A stretch of DNA of 64,000 nt from Sinonovacula constricta (GCA_007844125.1 CM017561.1:34686406-34750405); one strand, 5' to 3'. Positions 11,720 through 24,983 are shown, numbered from the stretch's first letter. Numbers and translations are program-made. The notes: generated by a model not told the origin, from the sequence alone.

Positions 11720-13780
11720 TGTTGAAACAAATGGGATACCGTATACAACGCACATATTTTAAGTGACAAAAGTCCTTCGCCGAGTGTCCATGTTTACATT
11801 TCTTTGTAAATGGGCGCAGCCATTAAAATGATACATTCGGAAGCTTCGGATCATCAATTACTTTTGCGATTTTGCAGGCGACAATCTGATTGGTTGGGAA
11901 GGTTTTATTGACTCGTCTTCAGATCCCGATAGCGGAGCGGTTTTCAGGATATGATTTTAATCAAATTGTGAAAAAAAAGTTTTGCAATTTGAATCGTTTG
12001 CAATGTATATATTCTATTCTACATGTGCTTGTTAACAGGTGTAATGTCAAAGCTCGTGGAGATTGGTCTCATGTAGTCTATATTCACTGGTTACACAGGC
12101 ATTTATTAGAGCAACATGTCAGTAGACTGAATCATTGCTCTATGTGTATGGTTATGGTGCCATTGTACAAGGGATGGTCCAAATTAGTGTATTATTGTAC
12201 TAAATTCTACACACATTGTTAGAATAAAAAAAAACATCATAGGTTATATTAATTAATTAGGAAATTGTGTGCGAAAGTGAGGTTATCTATTAACATGTCT
12301 TCATATTTCAAACTCATTATTCGTTTAGACAACTCATACAAAATAATACAGAAGATGAGAATTTGTCTACCCTGATAGTGACTGTCAGGTCTATTTTAAT
12401 TACACACATGGCATAAATATACCTAAAATTATCAGAACTATGTAAACTGTACTTTAATATAAATGTCGCGATGTATGAATTCTTCTTGCATTATCGCAAC
12501 AATTTTATTTGGCACAAAGTCTGTGGTAAGACATGGACATAATATAACTATTATAAGCTATAGCTCTATCTATTGTCGCTCTTTAGACTAAAGTCTTAAA
12601 TTGAGGTGTTATAGGTTCAGTGATGTCCAAACGACATTAATTGGAGTGGATTAGTAAAGATGTACATGTAGTAAGTCTCCTTGTGGTAAGTAGTGTCTTT
12701 TTTAAAGTAGTTGGAGAGAGCTGAGACTGAATTTTCTTCAAATGGCTAAACAGCTTTTTATACACAGCAGTAACTTTTTCAGGCGTGTGTATTTTACTTT
12801 AGATTCTAATTAGTCGGCTCCTGCTAAAGGTCTGCACTATTTGCTGCTATGTCTCAAGCTATAGGTAGCTGCAGCTTTTTCTAATACAAGCTTTAAAGAC
12901 ATCATTTCACAATTGTACGTTGAGAGTGGATTAGTTTCTATAAACCTGTCAGACCGTTGACATAGAGCTGTCATACGTGTATAAAGTAAAGGACCGAATG
13001 ATGATCGTGTTAAGATGAAGACTGAGCAAATAGAATATCAGCCTCTCATTTAGTGGGTGGCCTGGGAGACTGATAAGACTAGAGAAATTGATTTGAAATA
13101 TTCATCAGTTGTCATTGCTCAACTTACATGTATCGCAAAATTTCTGGACGACATAAACAAACAAACGGTGGGCGTGTCGTTACTTTCGTAACTTTGGTCA
13201 GGGCAAATGTATATGAAACATGTTTAACTTACATAAATGAGTTTGTAAAGCAGATTGCAGATGCTAAGAGATACAAGGCTCAGTTTTAATTCCTATCCCT
13301 TTACATTGTATAACAGCAGTCTGTATGTATTCAGCTGGCGTCGTAAGGCGTCGTAAAGCGTCGTCAAGGAACTACTTTTCATTATAACACAATTATGTTC
13401 ATGCGCCTGCACACGGAAAATGTCACATGTATGCGATACGACTTTGACAGTTGACATTGCAGTGAACGGAACCCATAAAACGGCACAAAAACAACTGAAT
13501 TAATTATCCCATAGAACCAAAATATCGAACAAACGTTGTAATTTCTTCAATCATTTACTGCTTTGTCAAATAGCATTGTCTGATGGTTCCTTTTTCTTTG
13601 GCGGACTGTGTGAATTAGAACCAACACGCGCTTTGTATGAGCGAGCCCATGTGAATGAAGCTTTATGACGAGAGCCACGTTAACTTATTGTGTACAGTAA
13701 TTTGAAAATTATTCAGTTCGACAAAGTCGAGGGTCAGTGCGTTTGTTGTTGTTGTTGTTTGTTTGTTTTTGTTTTTGTTG
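11720..13780. other. no gene recognised
   Basis: A short direct repeat of GCGTCGTAA lies near 13337. GTT-rich runs close the interval at 13741-13785. No gene is supported. Confidence 0.45.
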
Positions 13781-13784
13781 TTGT

Positions 13785-13965
13785 TACAATGCACCAACAC
13801 AATTATGATCATATTGGTGACGTCAAGCTAATTATTTGTGAAGGAAGACCCCAGACTTAAGCCCGGATATAACCACCGGCGCACCGCAGGTTAGTTGGAA
13901 AAACTTCCCACAGGAAAGTCCTCGCCCCGAACGGGTCCCAAACCCAGCAACAGCAACGTTTAAAT
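13785..13965 (-). mobile_element. tRNA-derived SINE, family 3
   Basis: On the reverse strand it contains CCCGTTCGGGGCGAGGACTT, the CTAACCTGCGGTGCGCC segment and the 3' block AGCTTGACGTCACCAATATG, ending in a GTTGTAACAA-type tail. Related copies lie at 24.1, 42.3, 44.9 and 58.6 kb. Confidence 0.6.
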
Positions 13966-14783
13966 GAGGAAACTGATAACAACACTAAATCATCAGAATT
14001 TAAATCAGTTTCATACAACCTCGAGACTTTGAAGTTAAATTGCAATCTGCCACGCTGCAATCTTCTTCTAAAGCGAATGCGTCAAGTAACTATGCCAATT
14101 AATGCCAGGACGTAGTGTCAATATTGCAATCAACATGTTGAAACTGCTGAATCGTTAATACCCACTGTATTGGACGAGATCCTACGCTGCATATCTTTAT
14201 ATTAATTGTGAAACTTACTTGGAGTGTTGGCAACTTTATCCATTCACGGAGAGACGTTCTGAAGAACAGTTAAAATGCGATGTTACAATCAGCAATTATA
14301 CGAAAGATAGAAAAAAATTACATCTGCTATTTATTATTAGCGCTGATAAACGTCATACGAGTTTGGTTTCGATTTGTATATGTAAGGGAGACAACAAGAA
14401 CATTGACAATTGTAGCGATAGAGTAATTTCCTCTTCAACCTGCTACATTTTACTCCCTATATGTTTTGAATACGATCACTTGGGCAGACTCTTTTTCTCG
14501 CTTCCTTCTTTCATTTTTTACGTATTTCGGGTAATAAAAAATTTGGTTTGTTGAATAAAGGAAGTAAAATATTCGGACAATTACAGAATATTAAACATCG
14601 AAGATTGAAATTCCTTTTTCAATGTTTTCAGAAGTGTGAAGAGATATGAACATATAGATGCTCTGAACATTGAAAAGGTTTAAGTAAGTCCAAGCTACTT
14701 TCCCTTTTTTAATTAAAAAGCATTCAAATTCTTCGACGTTTCGACTTTGGTCGTCGTTTATCATTTCAATATCGTCCATATTA

Positions 14784-17213
14784 TGACCTTAAATATTGGG
14801 CCTATAACCTTCTAAATTATGACAGTTCAAGAAATTCATGAAGCAAACACCATACCACAGAATACATTTCTATCTTCGACTTTTTGCTTAGTGGTACGAG
14901 ATGTCATCTATTATTTACAACACGAAGTATATGGCACAGAAGACGGGCCAAAGTTTCAGCAATTGGCCACTGAGCAGGCAGCTCAGATGGTAGAGCGTCG
15001 GCTTGCGGATCGGGAGGTCGTGGGTTCGAACCCCGGCCGGGTCATACCAAAGACTTTAAAGTTGGTAGTAGTGGCTTCCCTCCTAACGCTCGGGGCTAAG
15101 GGGACAGCATTACGCCTGACTCGTCGGTGTCAGTATAATGGACCGGCCGGGTTCAGTCCCTGGGCACCTCATAAGTGCCCCTGTGCTATAATGATAGAAA
15201 TGTCGCTGCGCAGTATCTGCAAAAATGCCGGCTAATCCCTAATCCCTAATCCTCTGAGCAGGCCCGACCTTTAAAACAAAGTGTTGAAATTTGAATGCAA
15301 GGAGTGTTCCGGTCGCAATCTAAAATAGAATTACATAGATGATGCTTTTAACAAGACTCTGTAGCTCAATCGGTAGACCACTGGTCTACAAAGCAAAATT
15401 GTCACAGGTTCGAATCCAAAAAAGTCCAATCTTTTTTTTTTTATGTTTCATTACTGTTTTGTATTCTTTAGTATTTCATATCTTCATTTTCTCAATGTTG
15501 TCGACAAATTCCATTTTTAATATTTGTCACGACCACCGACCAATTAAAACTGCTTTGGTTAGGGTAAATCAACGGGCCTGTCAGCATTATTATGACTATA
15601 AATATTGGGCCTACAACCTTCTTAATTATGACACTTGGAGAAATTCATGAAACGTAAAAGCATACGACAGAACAGATTCCTACCTCCGACTTTCTGATCA
15701 GTGGTACGAGACCTCGTCTTTTACACTCCTTGTCAATCTTTTATGCCAGAAAAATGTTTGGGATACCGTTTGGATATAATGAGCAAAGGCGTTTTTCCAA
15801 TTTGAAATTATGCTTATGTCCTTCGTCGAACGTACTGTAAAACCCGTGTATACAAACTTTCAAAAAATAAACTATCGACATGAGAAAAAAAAGAAAAGGT
15901 CAAAATGTATTAAAAGCAAAACATGCCTGATCCTCAATTAATTCAAACCTGGCAAATCATGATTAATAGTACAATACTTCACTGACAGTTTGCTGCTAAC
16001 TTCCTGTTCTATAAATTTGTTAAAGGGAAGTAATTCGACAACCTGTGCGCCTGTCAGATCGTCACATTGTGAAACACATATAGGGTAGACCACCATGCGG
16101 ATGGTTGGGTGAACTGTGACGTCGTCAGCGCCGGTTGGGTAGAACCAGTGACACGCGCCTTGTATTTATTATAAAAGCTGCAATAACTTGCGTTACAACT
16201 GAATGTGATATTCAAGGAATGGTCCGTAAAATTGATTTAAATATTATGATTTTGCAACACTTGCTTAACAATACCATAGCGTAATGGGTTAGCTTTCCAA
16301 TTCCTTTTCATGCAAGGCTGATTATAGTTTTATTATTATTGCTTTTACCCAATAGACTCAATATCTTGAGCATCTATACATGTACAATCTCTTGCTGCAC
16401 ATTTATGTCTCTGAAACTTTGTGCGTGTGTATGTGTACTCACTGGTTGTATTAGCTTGAGAGGAACATCATCGATGCATTCCTTGTCACTTTGTCACAAA
16501 GGAAGGAAAAGACGAAACATGTGTATTTCTGAGTATAGTTGACTGTTGTTACCCGCACTACACTGCAAGAATCACCAAGAGCATCAATTGAAATCATTTT
16601 TCGATTTGCATTGAAAAGTTGTACCCTACACTATATTTTATAAGTTTGTTATGTAGATCGAAAACAGATGACAAGAAACTGAAAAGTAATAAGAAATAGT
16701 ACATGTAACATACCTGAAAAGCACAATAAAATAAAAAGCACAAAAAATTATTTCAAATAAATGATTTCATTTTAACACCATAATATCTAACAAAAACAAC
16801 ACGCAATTGGTACAAAATAAGTAACAGCAAGAAGAATATTGCACAGAAGACTGGCCAAAGCTACAGCAATTGGGCTCTGAGCAGGCCCGAATTAAAAGGA
16901 AATCGTTGAAATTTTAATGCAAGTAGTGGTCCGGCCGCAATCTAAAATACAATTACATAGATGCTGGCTGTACCAAGACTCAGTAGCCCCGTCAGTAGAG
17001 CACTGGGCTGCAAAGCAAGATGTCACAGGTTCGAATCCTAAAAAGTCAAAACTTTTTTTCTTGTAGTTTTATTACTTTTTTTTGTCCTCTTTCATATTTC
17101 ATATGTTCATTTTCTCAATTCTGTCGACAAACTCATTTTTAATATTCATTTCATCCACCGACTAATTACAATTGCTTTAGTTAGGGTAAATCAACTGGCC
17201 TGTCAGCATCAGT
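14784..17213 (+). repeat. array unit 1, with SINE insertion
   Basis: The most complete unit. It holds Q and R tRNA-like modules and, uniquely, a family 1 SINE at 14980-15253. It is nearly identical to unit 2 over about 1.7 kb. Confidence 0.8.
14980..15253 (+). mobile_element. tRNA-derived SINE, family 1, with 10-bp TSD
   Basis: A nearly full-length copy with GGTAGAGCGTC and GGTTCGAACCCC promoter boxes and an AATCCCT-repeat tail. It is flanked by CTGAGCAGGC at 14970-14979 and 15254-15263. The other two units preserve the unoccupied site. Confidence 0.88.
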
Positions 17214-19259
17214 ATGATTATAAATATTTGGCCTATAACATTTTAAATTATGACAGTTCAAGAAATTCATGAAGCAAACACCATACCACAGAATACATTT
17301 CTATCTTCGACTTTTTTGATTAGCGGTACGAGACGTCATCTATTATTTACAACACAAAGTATATGGCACAGAAGACGGGCCAAAGTTTCAGCAATTGGCC
17401 ACTGAGCTGCCCGACTTTTAAAACAAAATGTTGAAATTTGAATGCAAGGAGTGTTCCGGTCGCAATCTAGAATAGAATTACATAGATGATGCTTTTAACA
17501 AGACTCTGTAGCTCAATCGGTAGACCGCTGGGCTACAAAGCAAAAATTTCACAGGTTCGAATAAAAAAAATCCAATCTTTTTTTTTTTTTTTTTTTTGTT
17601 TCATTACCTTTTTGTTTTCTTTAGTATTTCATATGTTCATTTTCCCAATGTTGTCGACAAATTCCTTTTTAATATTTGTCACGACTACCGACCAATTAAA
17701 ACTGCTTTGGTTAGGGTAAATCAACGGGCCTGTCAGCATTATTATGACTATAAATATTGGGCCTACAACCTTCTAAATTAGGACACTTGGAGAAATACAT
17801 GAAACGAAAAAGCATACGACAGAACAGATTCCTACCTCCGACTTTCTGATCAGTGGTACGAGACGTCGTCTTTTACACTCCTTGTCAATCTTTTATGCCA
17901 GAAAAAAGTTTGGGATACCGTTTGGATATAATGAGCAGAGGCGTTTTTCCAATTTGAAATTATGCTTATGTCCTTCGTCGAACGTACTGTAAAACCCATG
18001 TATACAAACTTTCAAAAAAATAAATGTTGACATGAGAAAAAAAAAGAAAAAGTCAAAATGTATTAAAAGCAAAACTATGCCTGATCCTCAATTAATTCAA
18101 ACCTGGCACCTCATGAGTAACAGTCCAATGCTTCACTGACAGTTTGCTGCTAACTTCCTGTTTTATAAATTTGTTAAAGGGAAGTAATTGGACAGCCTAT
18201 GCGCCTGTCGGATCGTCACATTGTGAAACATATAGCGTAGACCACCATGCGGATGGTTGGGTGGAACTGTGACATCGTCAGCGCCGGCTGGGTAGAACCA
18301 CTGACACGCACCTTGTATTTATTATAAAAGCTGCCATGTGGTGCGTTACAACTGAATGTGATATTCAAGGAATGGTCCGTAAAATTGATTTAAATATTAT
18401 GATTTTGCAACACTTGCTAACGATACCATAGCGTAATGGGTTAGCTTTCCCATTCCTTTTCATGCAAGGCTGATTATAGTTTTATTATTATTGTTTTTAC
18501 CCAATAGACTCAATATCTTGAGCATCTATACATGTACAATCTCTTGCTGCACATTTATGTCTCTGGAACTTTGTGCGTGTGTATGTGTACTCACTGGTTG
18601 TATTAGCTTGAGAGGAATATCATCGATGCATTCCTTGTCACTTTGTCACAAAGGAAGGAAAAGACGAAACGTGTGTATTTCTGACTTTAGTTGACTGTTG
18701 TTACTCGCACTACACTGCAAGAATCACCAAGAGCATCAATTAAAATCATTTTTCGATTGGCATTGAACAGTTGTACCCTACACTATATTTTATAAGTTTG
18801 TTATGTAGATCGAAAACAGATGACAAGAAACTGAAAAGTAATAAGAAATAGTACATGTAACATACCTGAAAAGCACAATAAAATAAAAAGCACAAAAAAT
18901 TATTTCAAATAAATGATTTCATTTTAACACCATAATATCTAACAAAAACAACACGCAATTGGTACAAAATAAGTAACAGCAAGAAGAATATTGCACAGAG
19001 GACTGGCCAAAGCTACAGCAATTGGGCACTGAGCAGGCCCGAATTAAAAGGAAATCGTTGAAATTTTAATGCAAGTAGTGGTCCGGCCGCAATCTAAAAT
19101 ACAATTACATAGATGTACCAAGAGTCAGTAGCTCCGTCAGTAGAGCACTGAGCTGCAAAGCAAGATGTCACAGGTTCGAATCCTAAAAAGTCAAAACTTT
19201 TTTTCTTGTAGTTTTATTACTTTTTTGTATTCATTCATATTTCATATGTTCATTTTCTC
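17214..19259 (+). repeat. array unit 2
   Basis: It lacks the SINE; the empty site reads CACTGAGCTGCCCGAC near 17400. Its R module at 19122 is followed by a deletion at the border with unit 3. Confidence 0.8.
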
Positions 19260-21285
19260 AAATACATTTCTATCTTCGACTTTTTGATTAGTGGAACGAG
19301 AAGCCATCTATTATTTACAACACAAAGTATATGGCACAGAAGACGGGCCAAAGTTTTAGCAATTGGCTGCTGAGCAGCCCAACTTTTAAAACAAAATGTT
19401 AAAATTTGAATGCAAGGAGTGTTCCGGTCGCAATCTAAAATAGAATTACATAGATAAAGCTTTTAACAAAACTCTGTAGCTCAATCGGTAGACCAATGGG
19501 CTACAAAGCAAAAATGTCACAGGTTCGAATCCAAAAAAGTCCAATCTTTTTTTTTGATGTTTCATTACTGTTTTGTATTCTTTAGTATTTCATATGTTCA
19601 TTTTCTCAATGTTGTCGACAAATTCCTTTTTAATATTTGTCACGACCACCGACCAATTAAAACTGCTTTGGTTAGGGAAAATCAACGGGCCTGTCAGCAT
19701 TATTATGACTATAAATATTGGGCCTACAACCTTCTAAATTATGACACTTGGAGAAATTCATGAAACGACAAAGCATACGACAGAACAGATTCCTACCTCC
19801 GACTTTCTGATCAGTGGTACGAGACCTCGTCTTTTACACTCCTTGTCAATCTTTTATGCCAGAAAAATGTTTGGGATACCGTTTGGATATAATGAGCAGA
19901 GGCGTTTTTCCAATTTGAAATTATGCTTATGTCCTTCGTCGAACGTACTGTAAAACCCGTGTATACAAACTTTCGAAAAATAAACTATCGACATGAGAAA
20001 ATAAAAGAAAAGGTCAAAATGTATTAAAAGCAAAACATGCCTCATCCTCAATTAATTCAAACCTGGCACATCATGAGTAACAGTCCAATGCTTCACTGAC
20101 AGTTATCTGCTAACTTCCTGTTTTATAAATTTGTTAAAGGGAAGTAATTCGACAACCTGTGCGCCTGTCGGATCGTCACATTGTGAAACACATATAACGT
20201 AGACCACCATGCGGATGGTTGGGTGGAACTGTGACATCGTCAGCGCCGGCTGGGTAGAACCAATGACACGCGCCTTGTATTTATTATTAAAAGCTGCCAT
20301 ATGGTGCGTTACAACTGAATGTGTTATTCAATAAATGGTCCGTAAAATTGATTTAAATATTATGATTTTGCAACACTTGCTAACATGCAACACTTGCTAA
20401 CCATACCATAGCGTAATGGGTTAGCTTTCCAATTCCTTTTCATGCAAGGCTGATTATAGTTTTATTATTATTGTTTTTACCCAATAGACTTAATATCTTG
20501 AGCATCTATACATGTACAATCTCTTGCTGCAAATCAATGTGTCGGTAATTTTGTCTTTGCGTGTGTATGTGTACTCACCCGTTTTATTAGCTTGATAGCA
20601 ATATCATCGATGCATTCCTGGTCACTTTGTCACTTAGAAGGAAAAGGTCGAAACTGTGTATTTCGGAGAATAGCTAAATGTTGTAACCTTTTCTACTTGT
20701 TTAGCTTCATTCAGAATATCTATTGAACCCATTTGTCCACTTGAAAGCTACAGATGTTCGCTACACTAAACTTTATCATTTTTATAAGTAAACCGAAAGA
20801 GATGACCATAAATGAAAAGTAATAAGTAAGAGTACATGTAACGTACCTGAAAAACTCAACAGAATAAAACGCAGACACATTTATCTCAAATAAGTTTTTT
20901 TTTAATTTTAACATCATTATATATAACAAAAACAGAATGCAATTGGAACAAAATTATTTACAGCCAGAAGTATATGGCACAGAAGACTGGCCAAAACTAC
21001 AGTAATTAACCACTGAGTAGGCCCAACTTAAAAACAAACTGATAGACGAAGGTTAAAACCCTTCAAAGTAATGGCATTCGTAATTTTGGCATTTGAATGC
21101 AAGGAGTGTTACGGTCATAATGTAAAATACAATTGCATAGAACACGACTGTACCAACAGTCAGTAACTGAGTCAGTAGAGCACTTGGCTGCGAAGCAAGG
21201 TGTCGCAGGTTCGAATCCTAAATGTTATTCAAATGATATGATTTTGCTAACAATCCTCTAGCGTAATGGGTTAGCTGTCCGAATT
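19260..21285 (+). repeat. array unit 3, diverged at its end
   Basis: It starts abruptly at AATACATTTCTATC, skipping about 178 bases present at 17120-17297. After about 20520 it diverges, and after the R module at 21155-21218 it jumps directly to a fragment of the GCGTAATGGGTTAGC block. Confidence 0.75.
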
Positions 21286-21480
21286 TTGTACTGTTTTGTA
21301 CTGTTGTTGCTGTTGCTTTTGATGTTCTTGTTGCTGTTGGTTTCGTTCAGCTGTTGTACTGCCGTTGTTCTGTTGTTATTGTTTTTGTTACTGCTGCTGC
21401 TGGTGCTGGTGTAGAACATTACAATTAAATCGAAATGTACAATTGAAGCAATACCTGCACACACACACACACATAGAAAC
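21286..21480. repeat. TTG/CTG-rich and (CA)n simple repeats
   Basis: Irregular TTG/CTG triplets at 21300-21412 and a short CA run at 21456-21472. The Asn/Ser-rich reverse frame here is an artefact. Confidence 0.85.
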
Positions 21481-21624
21481 TGTTTGATATTACTCATAAT
21501 AATGTAAACTGTTGTTAGATCAAGTTTTATTTCTTTCATTCTTATTCTTCATGTATCTGTTTTTAATTTCCTGTAAATGCTTTGAACACTGTCTTGCCTA
21601 AATATATTTTCACAATGTTAGACG

Positions 21625-22012
21625 CAATCGGAACACCTCGGATAATTCACAAGTCATCTCTAGGATGTATGTAGGTAGTCGGATTACCTCGGCCACTTCC
21701 CAAAATGTGGCTTCTTTTGTGAAAGACGTCAAAACAAAGATGGCAGCTCGGATGACAGCTCACTATAGGATGATGCCTGTAAATCTTTGTGGCTGCTTCA
21801 AATTTAAATCATTCAAGTTTAATTTACCCGGCACAGCAAAGACACAGCTGTCAAACGACTCGATTGTTTATGTTTTTTGCGAACTACATTTTAAGCATAT
21901 TTTTCCGACTTCCAGCGAACAAAACGATCGTGATGTCATTAAGTATTATTGCACCAGATACATCCGAGGGATGATTGTCCCGAGGACGGAATTACCCGAG
22001 GAGTTCCGATTG
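21625..22012. mobile_element. related Mutator-like TIR element, 388 bp
   Basis: The ends are CAATCGGAAC...GTTCCGATTG, with inverted similarity extending about 25 bases. The last 60 bases are a near-perfect reverse complement of 26024-26083. The interior also contains ACAAAGATGGC followed by a 100-codon open frame that I cannot assign. No clear target duplication is visible. Confidence 0.5.
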
Positions 22013-22127
22013 CTACTTGCCGATGTGTCATCAATGCAGGTATATGGGAAATCTTAAATGAGTGAGGGGCTTAAAGTCGTTAATCGGAAAATGTTCGCAA
22101 ATTTTGATCGATGAGCATAAACGCATC

Positions 22128-22420
22128 TAAAGGTGGTATTTGGGCAACAAAAAAAATCATTAAACATCTTAATATACCATTGTTACCTGAGCAGATCTCG
22201 CAAAATGGTGTTTATTGATGCCCTACACCTGTCTGAAAAGTTAACCATAACGCCTCAATCGTCATTACAAACAGGTATTTCCTATCTGAGCCACGCTGCA
22301 CAGTTAGCTATTTTTAAACTAAGAAAACCACGTGACTATATTTTGTTACATATTTTAGATGTCAGGAAACTGATGGATACAACCTTTAACGTATATACGT
22401 TCATCGTTATAACATTTTAA
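22128..22420 (+). mobile_element. TTAA-type MITE, partial
   Basis: The left end CTAAAGGTGGTATTTGGGC is followed by the family body (CTCGCAAAATGGTGTTTATTGATG..., CTGTCTGAAAAGTTAAC). The right end is not found. The body also occurs at 30.2, 44.0 and 56.1 kb. Confidence 0.6.
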
Positions 22421-23040
22421 TTACTTTTGGTACATATGTATATACATGTTTTATTTTCAATAAAAAACATCTGCGTACTTGAATATAATCGCACGACAAG
22501 AAAACACACATGTCTATTTTAAAGCGAATTCGTTATCTGTTGTATTTATTTTACCTACACTGAACTGAATTTATTTTAACATACGAACTGAACGATTTTT
22601 TAAGTGCCGAGGAGTTCTTGCATAGATTTATATACTCTTCAGTTGCGAAGATACATATAGTTGTAGACCTTTTGTAAGGGGCAATGCAAACACTGAAAAT
22701 GAATTTATATAAACCTACTCAATACTCCTTAGCGTTTGTCTTCGTGTATTTTTTTTCAAACTACATTATTAATACTGAACTCGTTTATATATATTTTATA
22801 GTTGAATGCAGTTTCAACAACCCGTGAGTGTTCTGAGGAGACTCCGATACAGCTTATCTCATTGTATTTTCAATTATTACACTCACGCATGCGCGCACGC
22901 GCACACACCAATGCTAAATATAATAGATGCTAACAGTTAAAGCAGCATCGTGGGTAACATACCGTGTTTGAGATGACTTGTTTTATTAAAAAGAGTTTCA
23001 TTTCGTTAGACTGTGATATTTAAGCGTTATATCGGTTTCA
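22421..23040. other. no gene recognised
   Basis: A+T-rich, with a short ACGCGC/CA run at 22884-22908. Confidence 0.5.
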
Positions 23041-23048
23041 AACTTTAT

Positions 23049-23215
<167 letters not shown>

Positions 23216-24084
23216 TATTCGTTCGCGTCCCATAACTTCGTTGTTTATTGACGGCTTTGAAAAATATTTGGCACAAATGATCATCAAACAAAAGCGACTT
23301 GTCGCAAAGGTTACAGTGCGGTAGAAGCAAATCCTCACGACCCATAACGGTAGGGTATATTTGTTTGTTGTTATTGCTTTTTTACAAGTATTTATCAAAC
23401 TTGCTGGTCGGTACCTCATGACGTCACAGAAGCGAATAAGTGTCCGATGTTCAGGTCTGGTCTAATGTGGTTATTATATCAAGACACGTTTTGCTTCCGA
23501 CATTAGGGTCACCACATTGAAGGTCAATGTCAGATGGCGGTATTGAAGCAAATCTTTTTCCTGCCCATAACCCTGTTGTTTTTAATGACGGATTTTAAAT
23601 AACACAGATCTTTGTTGTTTATTTGATTGGGTGGGGCGGGTAATTGGGTAAAAATTATTTTACATTGTTGTCCAAATAACCAACATTTCAAGAGGACGTG
23701 ATTAGAGTGACTTGCACATTCATAAAGCGGTTCCCATGTTCCCATGTTACTTTAAGGAACGGTGAATAGTGAAAAGAATCATGGATTGCACTATCATAGT
23801 ACTGTTGTCTACATTACGTTTGAGAGATGGGTGTTATTCTGTTTCTTTACAAGTTACAAAATTATCATTATCAAACAATAAGAACGATTGTTTTTACTCA
23901 TAGTCGTGGATTTATTGCATTGAACATACAATTTTTAGCAAACATGTGTCACAAATACAGCAAAGTGTTGGCCAATACTGACAAAACTTTCAAGATAATA
24001 TGAATTTTTTAACAGAGTGTAATAATGAACATATAATCATAGTAAAAAATTGTGTTTGCTTTGATTTTGAGATACATCGCATCG
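23216..24084. other. no gene recognised
   Basis: No supported exon or repeat. Confidence 0.45.
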
Positions 24085-24490
24085 ACCAATTATGATCATT
24101 ATTGTGACGTCCAGTTGTTATGGTAGAAGGAATGGGATGGGATGGGATTATCCGGCATTTTTTGCCGATACTGTGCAGCAACATTTCTATCATTATAGCA
24201 CAGGGGCACTTATGAGGTGCCCAGGGACTGAACCCGGCAGGTCCATTATACTGACACCGACGAGTCAGGCTTAATGCTGTCCCCTTAGCCCCGAGCGTTA
24301 GGAGGGAAGCCACTTCTACCAACTTTAAAGTCTTTGGTTTGAACCCATGACCTCCCGATCCGCAAGCCGACGCTCTACCACCTGAGCTATTGTCTGGGCG
24401 CACCGCAGGTCAGCCTAAAGACCTTTCCACATTAAGTCCTTCGCTCAGAACGAGACTCGAACCAACGCGGTGAGAGGCTAAGCAGTCAGA
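24085..24490 (-). mobile_element. family 3 SINE interrupted by a family 1 SINE
   Basis: Family 3 sequence lies at 24085-24127 (3' block with TGTGACGTCCAG) and at 24397-24490 (GCGCACCGCAGGTCAGC and an ACTCGAACC B-box complement). Between them, 24128-24396 is a family 1 SINE in the same minus orientation with its GGGAT-repeat tail complement at 24130. Confidence 0.7.
24128..24396 (-). mobile_element. tRNA-derived SINE, family 1
   Basis: Read on the minus strand it has the CAATAGCTCAGGTGGTAGAG head, the family body and a CATCCC-type tail. Part of the B box (GGGTTCGAACCC) is shortened. Confidence 0.78.
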
Positions 24491-24983
24491 GGAGTTACTT
24501 TCTTAAGTATTTCTATAAAGGTTTGCATAGGATATGTACTTTGATAGATTACTTATATTTTATTTAAACATGGTTGTGTTTTTAAGCAAATGTGTTACAT
24601 TGTTCAAGGGTCCCATTATAGGTTTAACCAATGAATAACCACTACACATAATAGATCATACAAAGGTTTTATTTATAATTTAAGCTTTTGAAAGACATAT
24701 GGCTATATTCGGTAGATACGGTTTACCTAAATGATATGTTCTATTCATATTTAAGAAGCAACAAGGAGAATTTTATCTGTCATTGTTAATTTTTGTAGCA
24801 AAGAAAAAATATAAATAACAGTATTTAAATGTATCGCCCTCCAGCAATGTAAGACGTTTACTGCAAACTTACGATAATGTGTATAATCAGTATAATCAGT
24901 ATGTATTAGTGACCAACAAAATTGTAGAAATCGGGGAAATAATTATGACAAAGAATAATGAAATTGTAATAGCAATTTTATAT
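24491..24983. other. no gene recognised
   Basis: A+T-rich, nothing supported. Confidence 0.5.

Larger units (their letters stand above)
14784..21285 (+). repeat. three-unit direct array, unit about 2.15 kb
   Basis: Matching landmarks recur at a constant spacing: GATGCTTTTAACAA at 15339 and 17486 (2147 bases), GACAGTTCAAGAAATTC at 14821 and 17252 (2147 after removing the SINE in unit 1), and the equivalent AAAGCTTTTAACAA at 19457. Each unit has two related tRNA-like modules, Q and R, with A boxes like TAGCTCAATCGG and B box GGTTCGAATCC. Q modules are at 15354, 17501 and 19472; R modules at 16974, 19122 and 21155. R modules look derived from tRNA-Cys (CTGCAAA anticodon loop). No protein gene is evident. 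Confidence 0.85.

Noticed and set aside
14819..15235. 138-codon ORF
   Set aside because: It runs from array sequence into the inserted SINE and spans the insertion border.
15354..15420. Working tRNA genes in the 2.15-kb array
   Set aside because: A and B boxes are good, but the anticodon stems are mismatched and the 3' ends run into repeat sequence, so they are better read as tRNA-derived modules.
23990..24403. 137-codon minus-strand ORF
   Set aside because: Translation of a SINE; the same peptide appears at each family 1 copy (LTLGAKGTAL...).
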